From Pogonophryne albipinna (Eukaryota; Chordata; Actinopteri; Perciformes; Artedidraconidae): DNA of 64,000 nucleotides. Under the pieces are notes generated by a model. It was not told the origin of the DNA, ran no database searches, and saw only the letters and a program-made list of their open reading frames with translations. The position numbers were made by a program, and so were the translations under genes. Each line of letters begins with the position of its first letter. The stretch's first letter is position 1. This document shows, piece after piece, positions 49,370-62,399 of this stretch. The DNA lies in assembly GCA_028583405.1 (NCBI GenBank), contig CM053259.1, positions 16,839,594 through 16,903,593 on the forward strand. The letters run 5' to 3'.

Positions 49370-52300
49370 CTGCGAGGAGAGACGGAGGACAGATGGAGAG
49401 GAAGTAGGGGGGCAGAGAGATGTGGAGAACATAAAAAGAAAGAAAGAAGAGAATTAGATAGTAGATAGGGGCTGAAATTAACTATTATTTTTCACTTAAC
49501 TGATTGTTGACTTTCTGGTGTAAATCTACAGTTCTCCAGAGTCTTAAGAGATACATTTCTTATATTTTTCTGACCACCAAACCAAACTAATACTGGGTCA
49601 AATATTGATATTATATCAGAAAAGTGATACGAGACTGGATATCATCTTAGAGTTCTGGTATCGCAATTTGTGTTGTCTTTTTCTGGTTTTAAAGCTGCAT
49701 TATAGTAAAGTTATTAAATGTTCTGTTCTAGAAAGTCTATTTTTCTTTATCTTTGTCGTTAAATCTTCATTACTGATGATTATGCATCATCTCATTGTGG
49801 AAATATCTTGTATAAATTAAATATTGTCATATAGGATTTTCTTTACATCGACCAGCCGTTATCCAACACCTTAAAATCATAGATTTGCTGTCATGCAAGA
49901 CAAATAAAATACTAATTCTGAAAGAACAAAGCTGAAAGAAAATATGTTTGGTATTTTAAATTATCTAAAAAAGTCAATTCTCAAAATGAATGCAAATAAC
50001 TTTGATCTACAAGTTGATGAATTTCCCAAGCTGTATATAACTGCCCTGTCTTCATTAAAGCAATATCAATGTGTATGAGTGTGTTACCAAAGCAATTCAG
50101 AGTCAAAGTACATTTTCTTAAAAAAGTGCTCAAGGAATATAAACAAAGATAAGGGGTTTATAAGTCCGCAGAGTGAATCAGCAAATATCAGCAGGAAGCA
50201 TAAACTGAAGGAGAAAAAACAGTGAGTGGCCTAATCCCAACAGGCCAAACAACCTCACCAAATTCTCTCAGAGAAACGAAGAAGCTGCTGAAGGATTAGG
50301 AAATGGCAATTTTGGCTTTAAAAGTGAAACAAACAAAGCTTCAACAGAGACTCCAGTAGCCTGAGCCGCACGGGGCCTGAGTGTGTGCCAGAGCCTCATG
50401 AATAAGCAATGGAGGAGGTCTGAGTGTGTGTTGATAAAGATGTTTGGACTTCAAAGGGCATCAAATGTCAGAAAACCAAAAGAAGGCCTCACTATTTTAA
50501 GCAGATAACACACACTGAGTACAAATGCAAATTCCCGGAGGATGGCTGATGGACCTCGGCGCCGTCTCCTCACTAAAACCTGAGCTTATAGGAGGAGCAG
50601 CCAAATTGGTAATTCCTGAGGATTCCATCTATCCATTAGGCTTAACTGAGCAATGACCTAATCTTTACTTTTACGTCTGTATTAAAAAGATGTGGCGTTC
50701 CTACAGCGCTTCTGGGATTAAATTAGTAAACGGCCGCCATCTCTGGTTTGAATTTAAACACCTCAGTTCATTAGAGCCCGACTCCAGATCACTAACCAGA
50801 CCCTCTTTGTATGCTTCGTATTATCCAGCCCATCCTACTGCACACAGCACCACACCCATCTGGCCTCTCACTCACAACACATTTAAAGATCAATCATGTT
50901 GAAGAAATCATCTGAGCATTTGTGTTTTATGATTGTATTTTGTATCCGTTTTGTCATCCTCTATTAACTGGTGTGCCGTCTTTGCCAAGTCACCCCTCCC
51001 TGTTTCGAGGCACTTCCTGTATGAATAAGGCTTAGGAGGACCAATCCCAAGGAGTTTGCCAATCCTTTAAACTTTTCCTCTACTGCCCATTCCAGGTAAA
51101 TGTGTGAATCACCATGCAATTTGGAACCAGTAAATTTTGTTTACTGCTAAAAAGTATGTATGTAAGCCTGCTAACAAGCCGTACTAAGACAATGGTTACG
51201 CCACATTATACTTACTGAACATCAGCATGTTAGCCTTTTCATTGTGAGCATATTAGCATGTAGATGTTAGCTCAAAGCACTGCTGTGTAAAGCCAAGTAA
51301 ACCCATCTAAACATAATCCTTCAAGTGTGACTTAGATGGACTTTTTGATAATTAAATGTATTATTTTTGACATAGCTGCCGTCTCAACCTATCTATCTAC
51401 CAATCTTTTGAAACACAAACCTTTTTGTCTGACAAATATGAGCAGAACATTATCTACTATTCTGATATTGAAGGCATTTGGGATACTTTCTTGGGGGAAA
51501 AAAATTACTTTCTGTATTTTAAAATAAAACCAACCCTCTTTACCCTTTTCACCAGCCGTGTCATCGCGCAGATGAGTCAGACGCAGAGGGAGGTCAGGTT
51601 AGACGTCTGGTGTGTCTGCGAGTATCACTTTCACCAGGAGTCTGGGATTACTGAAGCGTGCGTCTCTGCTCCGGTGGTAGTAAACAGAAACAATAAGTAT
51701 GTTTTAACACATGCTGTACTGTCATTTTAGGGTGCTGGTACTTGCTTTTTTTTCGAACTTAACTAAAAATACTTTAAGGAAAATTCCAACAAAAACTGAT
51801 TCATCATCACATTACTTGTTGTAAATGTTTATAAATCTCTGAACGTTTTCAGACTATAAAACGGACTGTCTTTTACCTTATCATCAGGTCAGCTATCAGC
51901 CCTCATCATTCAAACTAAGAAACCTGGAGGAGCAGGATTTAGTTACCATGCTTTGACTTTGGCCAACTTTAAGTTCAGGTTACAGATCTCCATTTTACTG
52001 AAATGTAACAGGCATTAAAATGTTGCCAACATGTAAATGCTTTAGATATAGTAATCAGATAAAACCACATCTTAAAAAGGGGAAATCATTATTCATTGCT
52101 AGGGACAACTGTAAGACCTTTGAGAAAATGTGTACATAAGTACTTGTCGGTAAATCACTAAGTTTCATTTCAATATTTTGGATGGAATATCTTTGTTAAA
52201 CAGGTTCCTAATCTTATAGTTATGCATGTTACCAGTGTATATCTGATTCAGCTTGAAGAGCAGACCATTTCAAGAAAAACTTGTTTCAGTGAGGGGGACA

Positions 52301-53870
52301 AGAGACATGTGTTAAAGGTTGGTATGGTAATGTTTTGTCATGTGGACTGTTTTTTTTATGTTTCAGGCCATTAATAACAAAGACACTTAGATGGCTCTAA
52401 AAACTGTGTCTTGTGAAAGACCTGGAGTGAAACTCGCTGCAAAACCAGAGTTTATTAACAGAAACTAAATCAATAGCTTATTTTTTGTAACACGGAGAAC
52501 GAGTCAATAGATTTCTCTCAGTGAATTGCTGCTTCTTTTCTTTTTACAATGGGAATTAGTAAATGACTTGATTGTCACAGAAACAACTCAAAGAAACAAC
52601 AGTTAGTAGTTCTGTACTGAAATGCCACTATCAGCATCCCGATGCCACTGCAGTACTGAAATATTAGATACAGTATGTGAAAAGGCCTGATGTATCCTGT
52701 ATTGGTGACTATATGCATGGCAGAGTCAGATACTAAATTAATGATGTATGGGGTAGGTTTGATAGTCTGCTGCGAGAATGAATTTCAAAGTAAGAGACTG
52801 ATGGTGGAAAATAATGCAGACAGGCTGGATGAGGAATGTGATGTAGAGAGGAGAGGCAGCTCATTTGACCTCCTGTTGAGATAATTAACACTCTAATGAG
52901 TTTTCTTTTTTACCAAGAAATAAAAAAACACATTTTTCAAAGACTAAAGAATTATATTTATATTCAGTTTTACTAGCAAAGCTTGATTCAATAGTGTAGA
53001 GATTTATGTGACCCTCCCGATGCTGTGAAATTGGAGGATTAACTACATGAAGTTAATAACTATAGTGAAGTGTGAAGCAGATATTGATTGAAATGTGGGC
53101 CGTAAATAGTGCTCTACAGAGGGATCAATACCATCAGCTTTTCCCATCAGAATTTGATGAAGAAAAAGCTGAAATTCTTCAGAACCCGTTTTTGATAAGT
53201 GGTAACCAGTGAAGTTATCATTAAAAAAAAGGAAAAAATTGAAAAGGTACATAACTTTTTTTAAAGTAGTATCGACATGGTGCATCTCTCTGTTAAGCAG
53301 ACACATTAACTTCCTATTGCAAATGTGTCTTTGGTGACATGACACATTTTAATGCCAAAATGAAACTCAAACCTGGTCCCCAGCCTCCTCCAAGAAAATA
53401 TCTGGGTTTTTGTTTTGTTAAATGCTTGGCTTTCTAATCATTTCAGCTGTAAATCAGTGCTATAACAATGCAAAACACTGTAATCACGTGTATAGACTGG
53501 TATAGGCCTTCCGCCTGGCACTACTTATGAGCAACTCATGTTGGAAATCTTAAAGGTAATAACTAGGGAGTCAACATTTCTGAAGTGCCCTTGAGCAAGA
53601 CTCTAGCTACATCAACCTCTGACCCCCCAAAAGATGGGTGAGTAAAAAGGGGAAGTATGTTGTCATAACCAATGGGGTCTTTCCAGTTAGTGATCAGTGA
53701 TCCACGATTAATTAAATAACTTCCCAATATGATAATACAATTAACGCGAACAGGAAGTAGCTCTGGCACCTGGAGCAGCATATGGATAGCTGATTGTAAC
53801 CGCCTTAAAGCGTTATCCACGTTACAGTAAAATAGCATTATTTAACGTCCGCTGTTTTTCACAAACATAC
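49370..53870 (-). other. zdhhc3: zdhhc3 5' intron (4.5 kb)
   Basis: This interval separates the first coding exon from a probable leader exon at 53,871-53,924. I see no coding sequence in it. An open frame at 53,563-53,838 (minus) has no recognisable domain. Confidence 0.45.
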
Positions 53871-53924
53871 CTCACACTCTCCAGGTATATCTCCAAAAGT
53901 TTCTTGTAATTCTTCGTCTGAAGC
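53871..53924 (-). other. zdhhc3: probable zdhhc3 non-coding leader exon
   Basis: The minus strand shows TTTATCTATCAG, then 54 bases, then GTATGT. The acceptor and donor are both good. Joined to the coding exon, the main frame has a TGA here, which supports the exon being untranslated and the start at 49,340. Without transcript data this stays a prediction. Confidence 0.5.
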
Positions 53925-54067
53925 CTGATAGATAAAAACACGGAACTGAGTCCCCTCCTCCTGTTAGCGCAATCCCAGCTAACCTCACTGCTCTGCGGAC
54001 AGATGCTCTCCGCAGCTCGCCTCGGTGTCGAAGAGGTGTTAATTCACCTTTTAAGTATGCTACTTAC

Positions 54068-54200
54068 AGCAGGGGACTGAGCCTTAAAACAGGCCGTAAC
54101 CTAGCTAGAGCTTCCCCCTCTCCAGGCAGCTTTACAGGAGGAGCAGAGCAACAGAGGCGACCAGGAAGTCCGATACTATCTTCCTGGGCGTTCGTGCCCT
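54068..54200 (-). other. zdhhc3: possible zdhhc3 first exon and promoter
   Basis: A minus-strand donor (CTGCT, then GTAAGTAG, GT at 54,067) follows a moderately GC-rich stretch. This would place the transcription start near 54,100-54,250, less than 1.1 kb from the exosc7 ATG and divergent from it. The right boundary is arbitrary. Confidence 0.3.
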
Positions 54201-55088
54201 GCGCTGAGTCTGTCAGGCGGAAGATTCACCCAGTCTACTGATACACTGCCCTGCACCATAAACTGTTTCACATTGTTTCTTATGTTGTTCATGTTGTTTG
54301 ATTCATCATACACCAAAGCAAATTCCTTGTATGTGTAAACCTCTGGCAATAAACTTGATTCTGATTATTTGTATATATAACATATTGTCATAATAGGCGG
54401 ATTATGTGCTAAATTAAATGTTAACAAATGTAGATTGTATAAGTGCTGTTTTGAAATGCAAAGTGTTTAATTGCCATTTAGAGGCAGGGGTGGATTAATG
54501 CACATCCTGTCAATGCTGCTGCCTAGAGAGGTTCCATTAGTGCAAGGGTCATCATGGATTATCCAGATTATTTTGTACTGATTAAAAACAAGAATTCAGA
54601 GAAAGAAACAAATTTGACCCCTATCAGCCCATGAAAAATATTTAACAACAATTTGGTGTGGCACCCTGGCCACTTTAATCTGCCACTGATCAGTGTACAG
54701 GTGCCTGATAAGGACATTTTGTCTATCTTGGATAAAGCTCATTCTGAATTTATTAGAATAGCTATTTCCCCAAAGGTAAAATAAACTAATATACTGCTAG
54801 TCATACTAAACAAAAAAAGTGACTCCTTTGCATGATTTACAAATGATTTCAAATCATTTTTTTCACAACTGAATTTTTTTAACTCTAGTTACATTTAAAT
54901 ACACATTTATGGGCAACACTTTTGTATCACAAGACATGCTTATTTAATGCATAATGTTATTTCATTTAGTTTGATAACGTATGAATTAAACTAATTGTTT
55001 ATGTATGTATTTTCTGCAAGATCTATGTTCCCAACTGTGTTCAGTTGTTCATAGAAGGAAAAAAAACTCGAACTGTGTCGTCTCTTGA

Positions 55089-55095
55089 TGACGTA
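55089..55095 (+). promoter_or_regulatory. CRE/ATF-like site upstream of exosc7
   Basis: TGACGTA lies 46 bp before the exosc7 ATG, within GATGACGTAGGAG. It resembles an ATF/CREB half-site common in housekeeping promoters. The transcription start is unknown, so it could also lie in the leader. Confidence 0.3.
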
Positions 55096-55141
55096 GGAGA
55101 AGAGCGACCGACACACACATGCTAGCAGTGTTTTTCACATA

Positions 55142-58100
55142 ATGGCAACAGTACAAGTTAGCGAGGCTGAAAAGGTGTATATCCTTCATGGTATACGGGT
55201 AAGTTGGTATCATCTATATTTCAGACTTTAACTCCTGTTAACCCCAAAACATCGACACATGCCACGAGGGTGATGTGCTCTGCAGCGGTAGGAACTGTGT
55301 AGCATTAGCTCACTAGCTATTGACCATTGACTGTATATGGGCCATTCTACCGAATTGGTGCAAAGTCAGGTTGGAAATGTTTTGTATCTAAATTACACAT
55401 ATCTAGTCAAAGAACCGTACATTTGTACATCGTATTTTCAGACTGTATTGGAATGTTCTTCCTCTACCAAAAATGGTCACTACCGAAACATAGTTAAATA
55501 CACTGTAGTAAAAAAGTATTATAAACCTGTTAAGATTGTTTTACCTTCCCTTCTCTAAATAGTATTTTAACAAATATTTCTTGAGGGTTTTCTCAATTAA
55601 CATTTTTTTATCAAAGTTCAATTTATACAATTCATAAAAATCATAATGCAAACTTTCTTTGTAAAATGCATAATACTGAAAATCATATTGATTCCAGAGT
55701 TGATGATTGTTGGAATTGAACATACATTAAACCAATCGGTATCATATAATTTTAGTTGATAAGTCAATATACTTAATTTTTTACAAAACATCCAGTGTTT
55801 CGTTAGTGACCGCAGTATTTTGTTCTCAAGGTTGTATCATATTCCTTCAACCTTATTGCTTAATCTTAACTCATAACATGCCTTATGTTGAAGTGTGAAT
55901 ATTTGAAGCTACTGTCCCAGAATCAGCACTTTAGTAACAGGCTGAAATAGAGGGGGATGAGGCTAGAATGCATGATCTGTTTGGTATTTTGAGCAAAACA
56001 CTTCATACAGACATGTTTTTTATATATCTGAGACCTATAATATATGCCTAAAAATAGTATAATAAGAGACCTTTAAAGTAACACACAGATTTTCAGACTT
56101 TAAAACACATTTATTTCAAAACTATGGGATTTACCTGCTTACCATTCAATTTTGTCACTACCGAAACGATCATGTAAATTGCCGAAACGTAACCATATGT
56201 TTCGGTAGTGACTGTTTCAGTAGTGACGATTCTAGCTAAAATTGAGCATAACTAAAGAATGCTAGCAAGTACATGGCTAGCATACACGTCTTTGAAGAGG
56301 TTTACACACTTAAAAACCTAATACTTTGCATGAAACCCCGAAAAAGTTTACTTAATTGAAGATAATATGTGTTCGGTAGTGACAATTCTTAAGGTTACAC
56401 GCCGATTTTCAGATTTTGGAAATAGAAATTTAGATGTCCGGGTTGGGGACAGCTACTTCCCAATAGAAAGTACCCTATAAATGATGTTTTTGTATATATT
56501 AAGCTTATCACTATATAATTGAATGCCTTGTGTTTAGATAGACCATAACACATTCTTAGTAAATATCTATGTCTGAATACTTAATTGTTTTGTTAAATAG
56601 TTTTTCTTGTTGTGCTTTGTACTAATTCGGTAGAATGCCCCATATACAATAATGTGCATTATTTTATTCAGGATGACTTGCGAGTGGACGGAAGAGGCTG
56701 TGAGGACTACAGACACATGGAAATAGAGACTGATGTGGTGTCTAACACAGATGGATCAGCCAAAGTCACACTGGTAATGTCTCCTAATATTTATTATTAA
56801 TCATAATAATAATGGGGTCATAATGTCACCCCAACAATGAAACTAATGGTATTAAAGACCATCAAACTATGGGCCAGAAAACAGTTTAGATTGGCTGGAG
56901 AGAAGGAGCGTCTCACCCAGGAGATATTATCCAAATTGCCCAAGACTTATTGATTATTTTACTACTTTCTGATGTTCTGTTTGTCTTTCAGGGGGACACG
57001 GCGGTTCTAGTCGGGGTTAAAGCTGACATTGGAAAACCGAGGCCCATGGTGCCAAATGAAGGCTACGTGGAGTTCTTTGTTGACTGGTAGGTTTGGTGCA
57101 TGTTGTCATGAGTGAAGTAAGACTTTGGCTTGTTAGAATTAGGTTTACTTTTAAAATGTAGGCCTCCAAGCCAATCAGTTATTATAGCAATTCTAATTAC
57201 AACCTTTTAGGAGGCATCAAAGTATTTTATATCATAGTATAACATATCATGATATAATAATGTTTGGGAAAGTCACATGGAAATGTGACTTTCTATAATA
57301 AGCCTATATAATCACTCCATATTTATTTGATAGTTCACTCTATATTATTACTGCCCACAATAAATAAATAAAAAGGTATCATGGCATGAACACTAAAAAG
57401 TGTCCCAAAAAGACAGACATTTTATCTGATCCGGAAAACCAGATCAGGAGTCGAAGCTTTGCATTACCAAGCTCCCTTGCTTTGGAACCGACATTCTCTT
57501 TTTATTAGGGAAGCAGACAATGTCCAACATTTTAAGAGCTTGTTTAAGACTTTCCTTTTTAATAAACTCAGCTAGAGCCGGTTTTAAATGTCCCTGTGTT
57601 TGTCCTCCCAAGTCCTACATATTATGGTATTTTATTGTATTGTTTTTACTGTCATACATTTTATTTCATGGTCTATCATGATTGTTTTTTTTCTTCTTGT
57701 AATTTTAACTATATTTTACACTCTCATTCATGCTTGTTAATCTGTAAAGCCCACTGAGACAAACGTGTTTTGTGATATTGGGCTAAATCAATAAACGTTG
57801 ATTTGATTTACCAACAGGAATGGATAAAGAGAAATTTCTTCTTTGTAATATGCAAACAGTTTTTGGGACTATTTTGTATGCAAATCCTTCCACCAGGGTG
57901 TGGTGTTGTACCATATGTTCATGCATCTCCAACACATCCCAAGACAAAAAACACATTAGTAAGGAAAATATGATTATATTTATAACAAAACGTGTGCAGA
58001 AAGCTAGTGGGTCAGCAGGTTTCCACCTTCTCAAGTTAGAATAAATCATATCGGACTTAGAGATATTCTGTTGGCTCATGTTTCTTGTCTCCCCATCTCT

Positions 58101-59620
58101 AGCTCAGCCAATGCAACCCCTGAGTTTGAGGGCAGAGGAGGCGAGGAGCTAGGCACGGAGCTGAGTAACACACTCTACAAAGTCTTCAACAACAAACACA
58201 GTGTGGACCTGAAGAGCCTGTGTATCAGCGCAGGAGAGCACTGCTGGGTCCTCTATGTGGACGTACTGGTGAGTAGCGTCTGATAAGGTCTTTCAGTATC
58301 CCACATGGCAATTCAGCATTAAGCCCCCATAGCTCGGCTAATGGCCAGGTGTGCCTCTCTCTATCTCTCTTTTATCATTCTTCACATCAGAATCAGAAAT
58401 CCTGACTACCTATGCCATTCATTTTGATACAAATATTTGGTAACTAGCTTGAAAGTGAGAGCAATGTTCTGTTATTTTTTTGTGAAAGTTTAATAACATT
58501 TAGTTGCTAAAATCATTTAATCTCAATGTTAATAATTGAGCAGCACTAATGTGTCCTAAACATATCTAGAAATCCTCTGTTTTTTTATCATATTTGCTTT
58601 ACTTTTTTCCAATTGCTATTTGTATGACACAATGATAACTAGTTATTGCATGTCAAATACTGTTTGATAAACCATGCAGAGCAGCAGCGCTTCTTTCCTT
58701 GTTTCAGTGGAGGAATAATCACATTTGCATAATTGACCTCAGAACAGCTAATTTTGTTAATGTATATTTAGTTCCCATGATCGTATCTAAGATGAAATCT
58801 CACACTGGCATGTTTCCACAGCTTTTGCAGTGTGATGGAAACCTTTACGATGCCATCTCAGTAGCCATCAAGGCTGCTCTCTTCAACACAAAGTAAGAAA
58901 AATGTTATCCTGTTGTTTTTTAGGGGTCTTTGTTGATCAGACTGCGAAATAATATGATGTCTTACAGCTGTTGTAAGTCTAATTCTTATACAGTAAAGTG
59001 ATATAACATATATATATTATCTTCTGATTACCTTACTGACAGAATTCCCAGAGTGCACATATCGGCAGACGAGGAAGGAGGGAAGGAAATTGAGCTGTCA
59101 GACGACCCTTATGATTGCGTGAGACTCAATGTAGAAAACGTTCCTTGCATCGTGACGTTGTGCAAGGTGAGCTACCCTGCTGATACTCAGGAGAAAAGCA
59201 TTTTTAAAGACCATCATCACACAAACAGTGACCTTGACAATGGCTGTTTTCCTGCAGGTGGGCCACAGGCACGTGGTGGATGCGACTCTGCAGGAGAAGG
59301 CCTGCTCTGTGGCCAGCCTGATAATATCTGTCACACACAAGGGCACGATCACCTGCACCAGGAAGGTGGGTGGAGGCAGCCTGGATCCGGAGAGCATCTT
59401 TGAAATGACAGAGGTGAGTGTGGCCCTCCTCTTCGACTCTTCCAGGTTCTGAATATGTTTATGTTTGAATGAGGATGTGTGGTAGAAATGTTCTAAAAGG
59501 TTGTGTTGTCTGCAGGCAGGTAAACGAGTCGGGAAGGCCCTCCATGCTCCGCTCATGAAGCTGCTGCAGCAGGAGGAGAGTTTGGGGAAAGCACGACAGA
59601 AAGTTGGCTTCCTTGGTTAA
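55142..59620 (+). CDS. exosc7: exosc7, RNA exosome core subunit RRP42 (291 aa, 8 exons)
   Basis: A structural RNase PH-like subunit of the six-membered ring of the RNA exosome, which degrades and trims RNA in nucleus and cytoplasm. In animals the ring itself is catalytically inactive. Exons: 55,142-55,198, 56,672-56,773, 56,992-57,086, 58,103-58,268, 58,822-58,892, 59,043-59,166, 59,258-59,413 and 59,516-59,620. All introns are GT-AG and phases agree across every junction. The product has the same length as human EXOSC7 (291). Hallmarks include DDLRVDGRGCEDYRHMEIE, PNEGYVEFFVDC, ATPEFEGRGGEELGTEL, LSDDPYDCVRLNVENVPCIV and SLDPESIFEM. It is probably constitutive. Intron 1 hosts a 1.3-kb mobile element, and intron 3 a LINE tail. 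Confidence 0.97.
55339..56641. mobile_element. TIR element with 4-bp duplication and CACTACCGAAAC motif array, 1,303 bp
   Basis: The ends are GGGCCATTCTACCGAATTGG and inverted GGGGCATTCTACCGAATTAG, matching to about 27 bp. ATAT flanks both sides (55,335-55,338 and 56,642-56,645). TCACTACCGAAAC or its inverse GTTTCGGTAGTGA recurs inside, at about 55,479, 56,155 and 56,199, with variants near 55,801, 56,178, 56,218 and 56,373. A truncated copy of TTAA family 2 lies within it. Termini resemble those at 34,210-35,173. No coding frame is present. It occupies most of exosc7 intron 1. Confidence 0.78.
55915..56071. repeat. TTAA family 2 MITE, truncated copy in exosc7 intron 1
   Basis: The end AGAGACCT followed by TTAA (56,072-56,075), with ATATATCTGAGACCTATAAT and GATCTGTTTGGTATTTTGAG inside, matches the inverted 14,406-14,915 element. 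About 150 bp remain. It is nested in the element at 55,339-56,641. Confidence 0.7.
57430..57810 (+). mobile_element. LINE 3' fragment in exosc7 intron 3
   Basis: The sequence resembles the tail of a CR1/L2-type LINE. Its 5' part decodes, with breaks, to the usual C-terminal style of such ORF2 proteins (READNVQHFKSLFKTFLF). An AT-rich UTR follows. It ends GATATTGGGCTAAATCAATA and an imperfect TTGATTTGATTTA tail. It is heavily 5'-truncated and inserted in the sense direction of exosc7. Confidence 0.55.
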
Positions 59621-59659
59621 CATCATTTACATTTTATGTACATGTATTTAGATTTTTCT

Positions 59660-59665
59660 AATAAA
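59660..59665 (+). promoter_or_regulatory. exosc7 poly(A) signal
   Basis: AATAAA lies 40 bp past the TAA stop, giving a very short 3' UTR. A T/G-rich stretch (CTTTGTCC) follows. A MITE copy begins about 45 bp further on. Confidence 0.7.
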
Positions 59666-59708
59666 AATGCATTTCTACTGCCTTTCCTCTTTGTCCATCA
59701 TTTCCTCT

Positions 59709-60009
59709 ATGATGTCATAGCGATTTTTTGGTTTATATAACCCCCCCCCCACCTTATCACCTGAATCTCCTCCTAGAGCACCATTGTGTTCTTTTAACCA
59801 AATATCTCTCAAAGGGGCGTGGGGAGTGGCTCCTTATTTTCATCTGAAGTAACAGACAGAGAATCAGCACTTTTGAAACAGGGCTGAAAGACAGGGTATT
59901 ATGGGATGCTACAGTGATCTGTTTGGTATTTCGAGCCAAACACTTCAGAGACATGTTTTGTATATATCTGAGACATATATTGATGAACAACAGTATAATA
60001 GGGGACCTT
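59709..60009. mobile_element. TTAA family 2 MITE, left-truncated copy
   Basis: The inverted relative of 14,406-14,915 shares GGAGCCACTCCCCACG (as complement) and ACTTCAGAGACATGTTTTGT. It ends ATAATAGGGGACCT beside TTAA. The left terminal repeat is missing. It lies immediately beyond the exosc7 poly(A) region. Confidence 0.8.
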
Positions 60010-60803
60010 TTAAAATAATGGATAAACTTGAAGATCCCTAAAGAGTTAATTGAGCTGCATCAGAGACTTCCCAGGTTATAATCACTTTTATTTCAGTGCT
60101 TCACTGCCGCCAAAGACACCAGGAAATAGGATTTGTTCCAAATGAGGCCATACCTAAAGACTTCCAAAAATCTTTTGGCCAACAAAGTTGTATTCCCATT
60201 CTTTTTTTCAGGTTTTAACTACTCTTTAAAGCCAAGGAATAAACTCTAACCAGATTTTTAAGCATTTATGCAGCACATGAGTCAGGATTTGTTTACTTCT
60301 TTTATACTTTGATGAAAGCTGTCTGCCAGCCTCCACCTGCTTTCCACGCATGGTTCTGGTTTGTATTGGCTTTCCATTTGAAGGGTTTTGAGCCAGCTGA
60401 GATGCATGCAAGCCATCCTTTAATGCTCCTGAGGTCAGTTTGTTATTCCTGCAAATGGCAGTTTTTGACATCAGTATTTTTCCTTGTTTGGAGAGATGAG
60501 AAGGAGGGTGTGAGAAAGAAGAGAGAGAGAGAGAGGAGGTGAATCAATTCTAAGCATCCACTGGAACAGCCTCATTTAACAGGTCTCATCATGGACATTG
60601 TTAAAATGAACAACTGCAGCTGCAATAAATGTGGTGCAACTATGTAATCCTGGCTCCTCATTAGTTGTTTCCAGTAAAACACACTCCCTCCTTCACTTCA
60701 CTGTTTTTCATGGCTAGAGTTCCTGGTTGAAATGGTTTTCCACACCCAGATGCAAAAGCTGGCAGTCTCAGTTTAAAAAGTGTAATGACAGCCATTACCT
60801 TAA

Positions 60804-61692
60804 AGGTGACCTATCATGCTATATTTGAACAATATATTGTAGGGCCATACCTATATAAAGTATATAAATATAGTTTTTTTTTCAAAATACCAAGATCCTG
60901 CATTTTAGCCATGCCTCATTTCGCTCTATTTGCTCTTTCCAGTCCTGTTTTTGCAGGGGGCTGATTCTGTGAGCTGCAGCTGACCACGCCCCCCTGCAGG
61001 AGAAGGGAGCATGCTTTGAGATCAGCTGCTGGGCTGCAGCTGAGAAGAGGGGGACAAAAACAGATCTCCGTCCTCCGTGTTTTATTCTTATATATGATTA
61101 TATAGAGTCATTATTCATTTGTTTTAAAGCTCAATAAATAACGAAGAAGACCTTTGACCAGCACTTTTCTAATTTTGTAGTGTAGTAATTTCTAATCTGC
61201 TGGTGGACTAACCAGAGAGAATTACAGCGAGGGAGGGATTGTAATGAATAACAGCAGCAGGAGCAAACGCTTGCCTCTGGGAGGGATAAAAAGAGCCACA
61301 GCGGAGAATAAACAGAAGGGCAACCATGTGCGGGAAGTCTTCTTCGCAGCTTTTGTGGCAGACTACAGCGCCACTTACAGGCCTGGCATGACTACAGCGC
61401 TTTCGAGCGGCAATGGCCAGCGGTGGCCCAACCCATAGGCCCAACCCCACATTCCCCTGATAGGTGGAGAGTTGGCCATATAGGCGGAGCACCACTTCTG
61501 TGACGTAGAAAATAATTCAAATCTGGATCAGTCTGGATCAGATCCGTTGCAGCCCCGTTTTTAGAGATTTGGGTATGGAGGAAAAGAGAGAGGGTTGTGT
61601 TTTCTGACACTTGGTGAGTTCCCTGACACACCGGGGACACATATTCATGTATAAAAGACGTACAAACGTGCATTTGTAATGATAGGTCACCT
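60804..61692. mobile_element. TTAA-flanked element, 889 bp
   Basis: The ends are perfect inverted repeats AGGTGACCTATCAT, with TTAA on both sides (60,800-60,803 and 61,693-61,696). It shares AGGT.ACCTAT ends with family 2 and an internal block with 2,774-2,930. It is non-coding. Its right end is 34 bp from the cdcp1 poly(A) signal. Confidence 0.85.
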
Positions 61693-61725
61693 TTAAGTAA
61701 ACAGTTTCAGACAATTTTTCTAGAA

Positions 61726-61731
61726 TTTATT
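61726..61731 (-). promoter_or_regulatory. candidate cdcp1 poly(A) signal
   Basis: AATAAA on the minus strand lies 670 bp past the cdcp1 stop and immediately before the TTAA element. No better hexamer was noticed nearer the stop. Confidence 0.45.
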
Positions 61732-62399
61732 GCAAAAAAGATTACATTATATTTACAGGTACAGAAAATCTCTTTAAAAGTCAAGTAAACAATATAAAAA
61801 CACTAACAAAACAAGGACCAGAGGTACTTGCACATTTGGCACTGTCCCTGCTCCTGAATCCATGCCACATAGGCAAAGATGTAATAAAACTAAACAAATC
61901 AAACATTAAAAAGGAATAGTCTCTCATTTTTTACTAACTTACTGAAAGTTGGATGAGAAGTTACATTTTGACCCCTTTTATCTATGACATCTTAATTGCA
62001 TCTATATATCTCCCACTTACCAACACCTCTAAAGCCCACGGATTATAACATTATATCTTGTTTGTTGAATCCGTATAAATCATTAAGCGCTTTAGAGGTG
62101 TAAGGTATATTTACTGGGCAGACTTGAAAATGGAATCGATTTTCTTGTTCACATTTCTGCAAAAAATCTAAAAGGTATCTCCCAAAATGCCTAACTTCCT
62201 TTAAAGAAGAGGACTTCACTTGAAGCTTTAGAAATAGCGGACAAAGAGGAGATATTCATCACATTCAGAAGCTCATCGATCTCAGATTCCCTGAGTGTGA
62301 TCGAGGCACAGAGTTCACATCAGTACAGTCTAAAGATACTCGGCACTCTCAGGATGATTCAGTAACAGCGGTCCGGCAGGCAGCTACAGTCCTGACACA

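Larger units (their letters stand above)
59666..62399. other. exosc7-cdcp1 intergenic region (tail to tail)
   Basis: About 2.7 kb holding a MITE copy (59,709-60,009), unremarkable sequence (60,010-60,800), a second TTAA element (60,804-61,692) and the cdcp1 3' UTR (about 61,700-62,399). In mammals CLEC3B lies here; no C-type lectin coding sequence is visible. Confidence 0.6.

Noticed and set aside
53563..53838. 91-codon minus-strand open frame
   Set aside because: There is no domain similarity. One end (TGCCCTTGAGCAAGACTC) resembles a phrase common in fish dispersed repeats, so it is more likely repeat-derived.
59621..62399. Search for clec3b, expected here from mammalian gene order
   Set aside because: I saw no C-type lectin exon (for example WIGL or CGAL motifs). 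The space is filled by two MITEs and 3' UTR.
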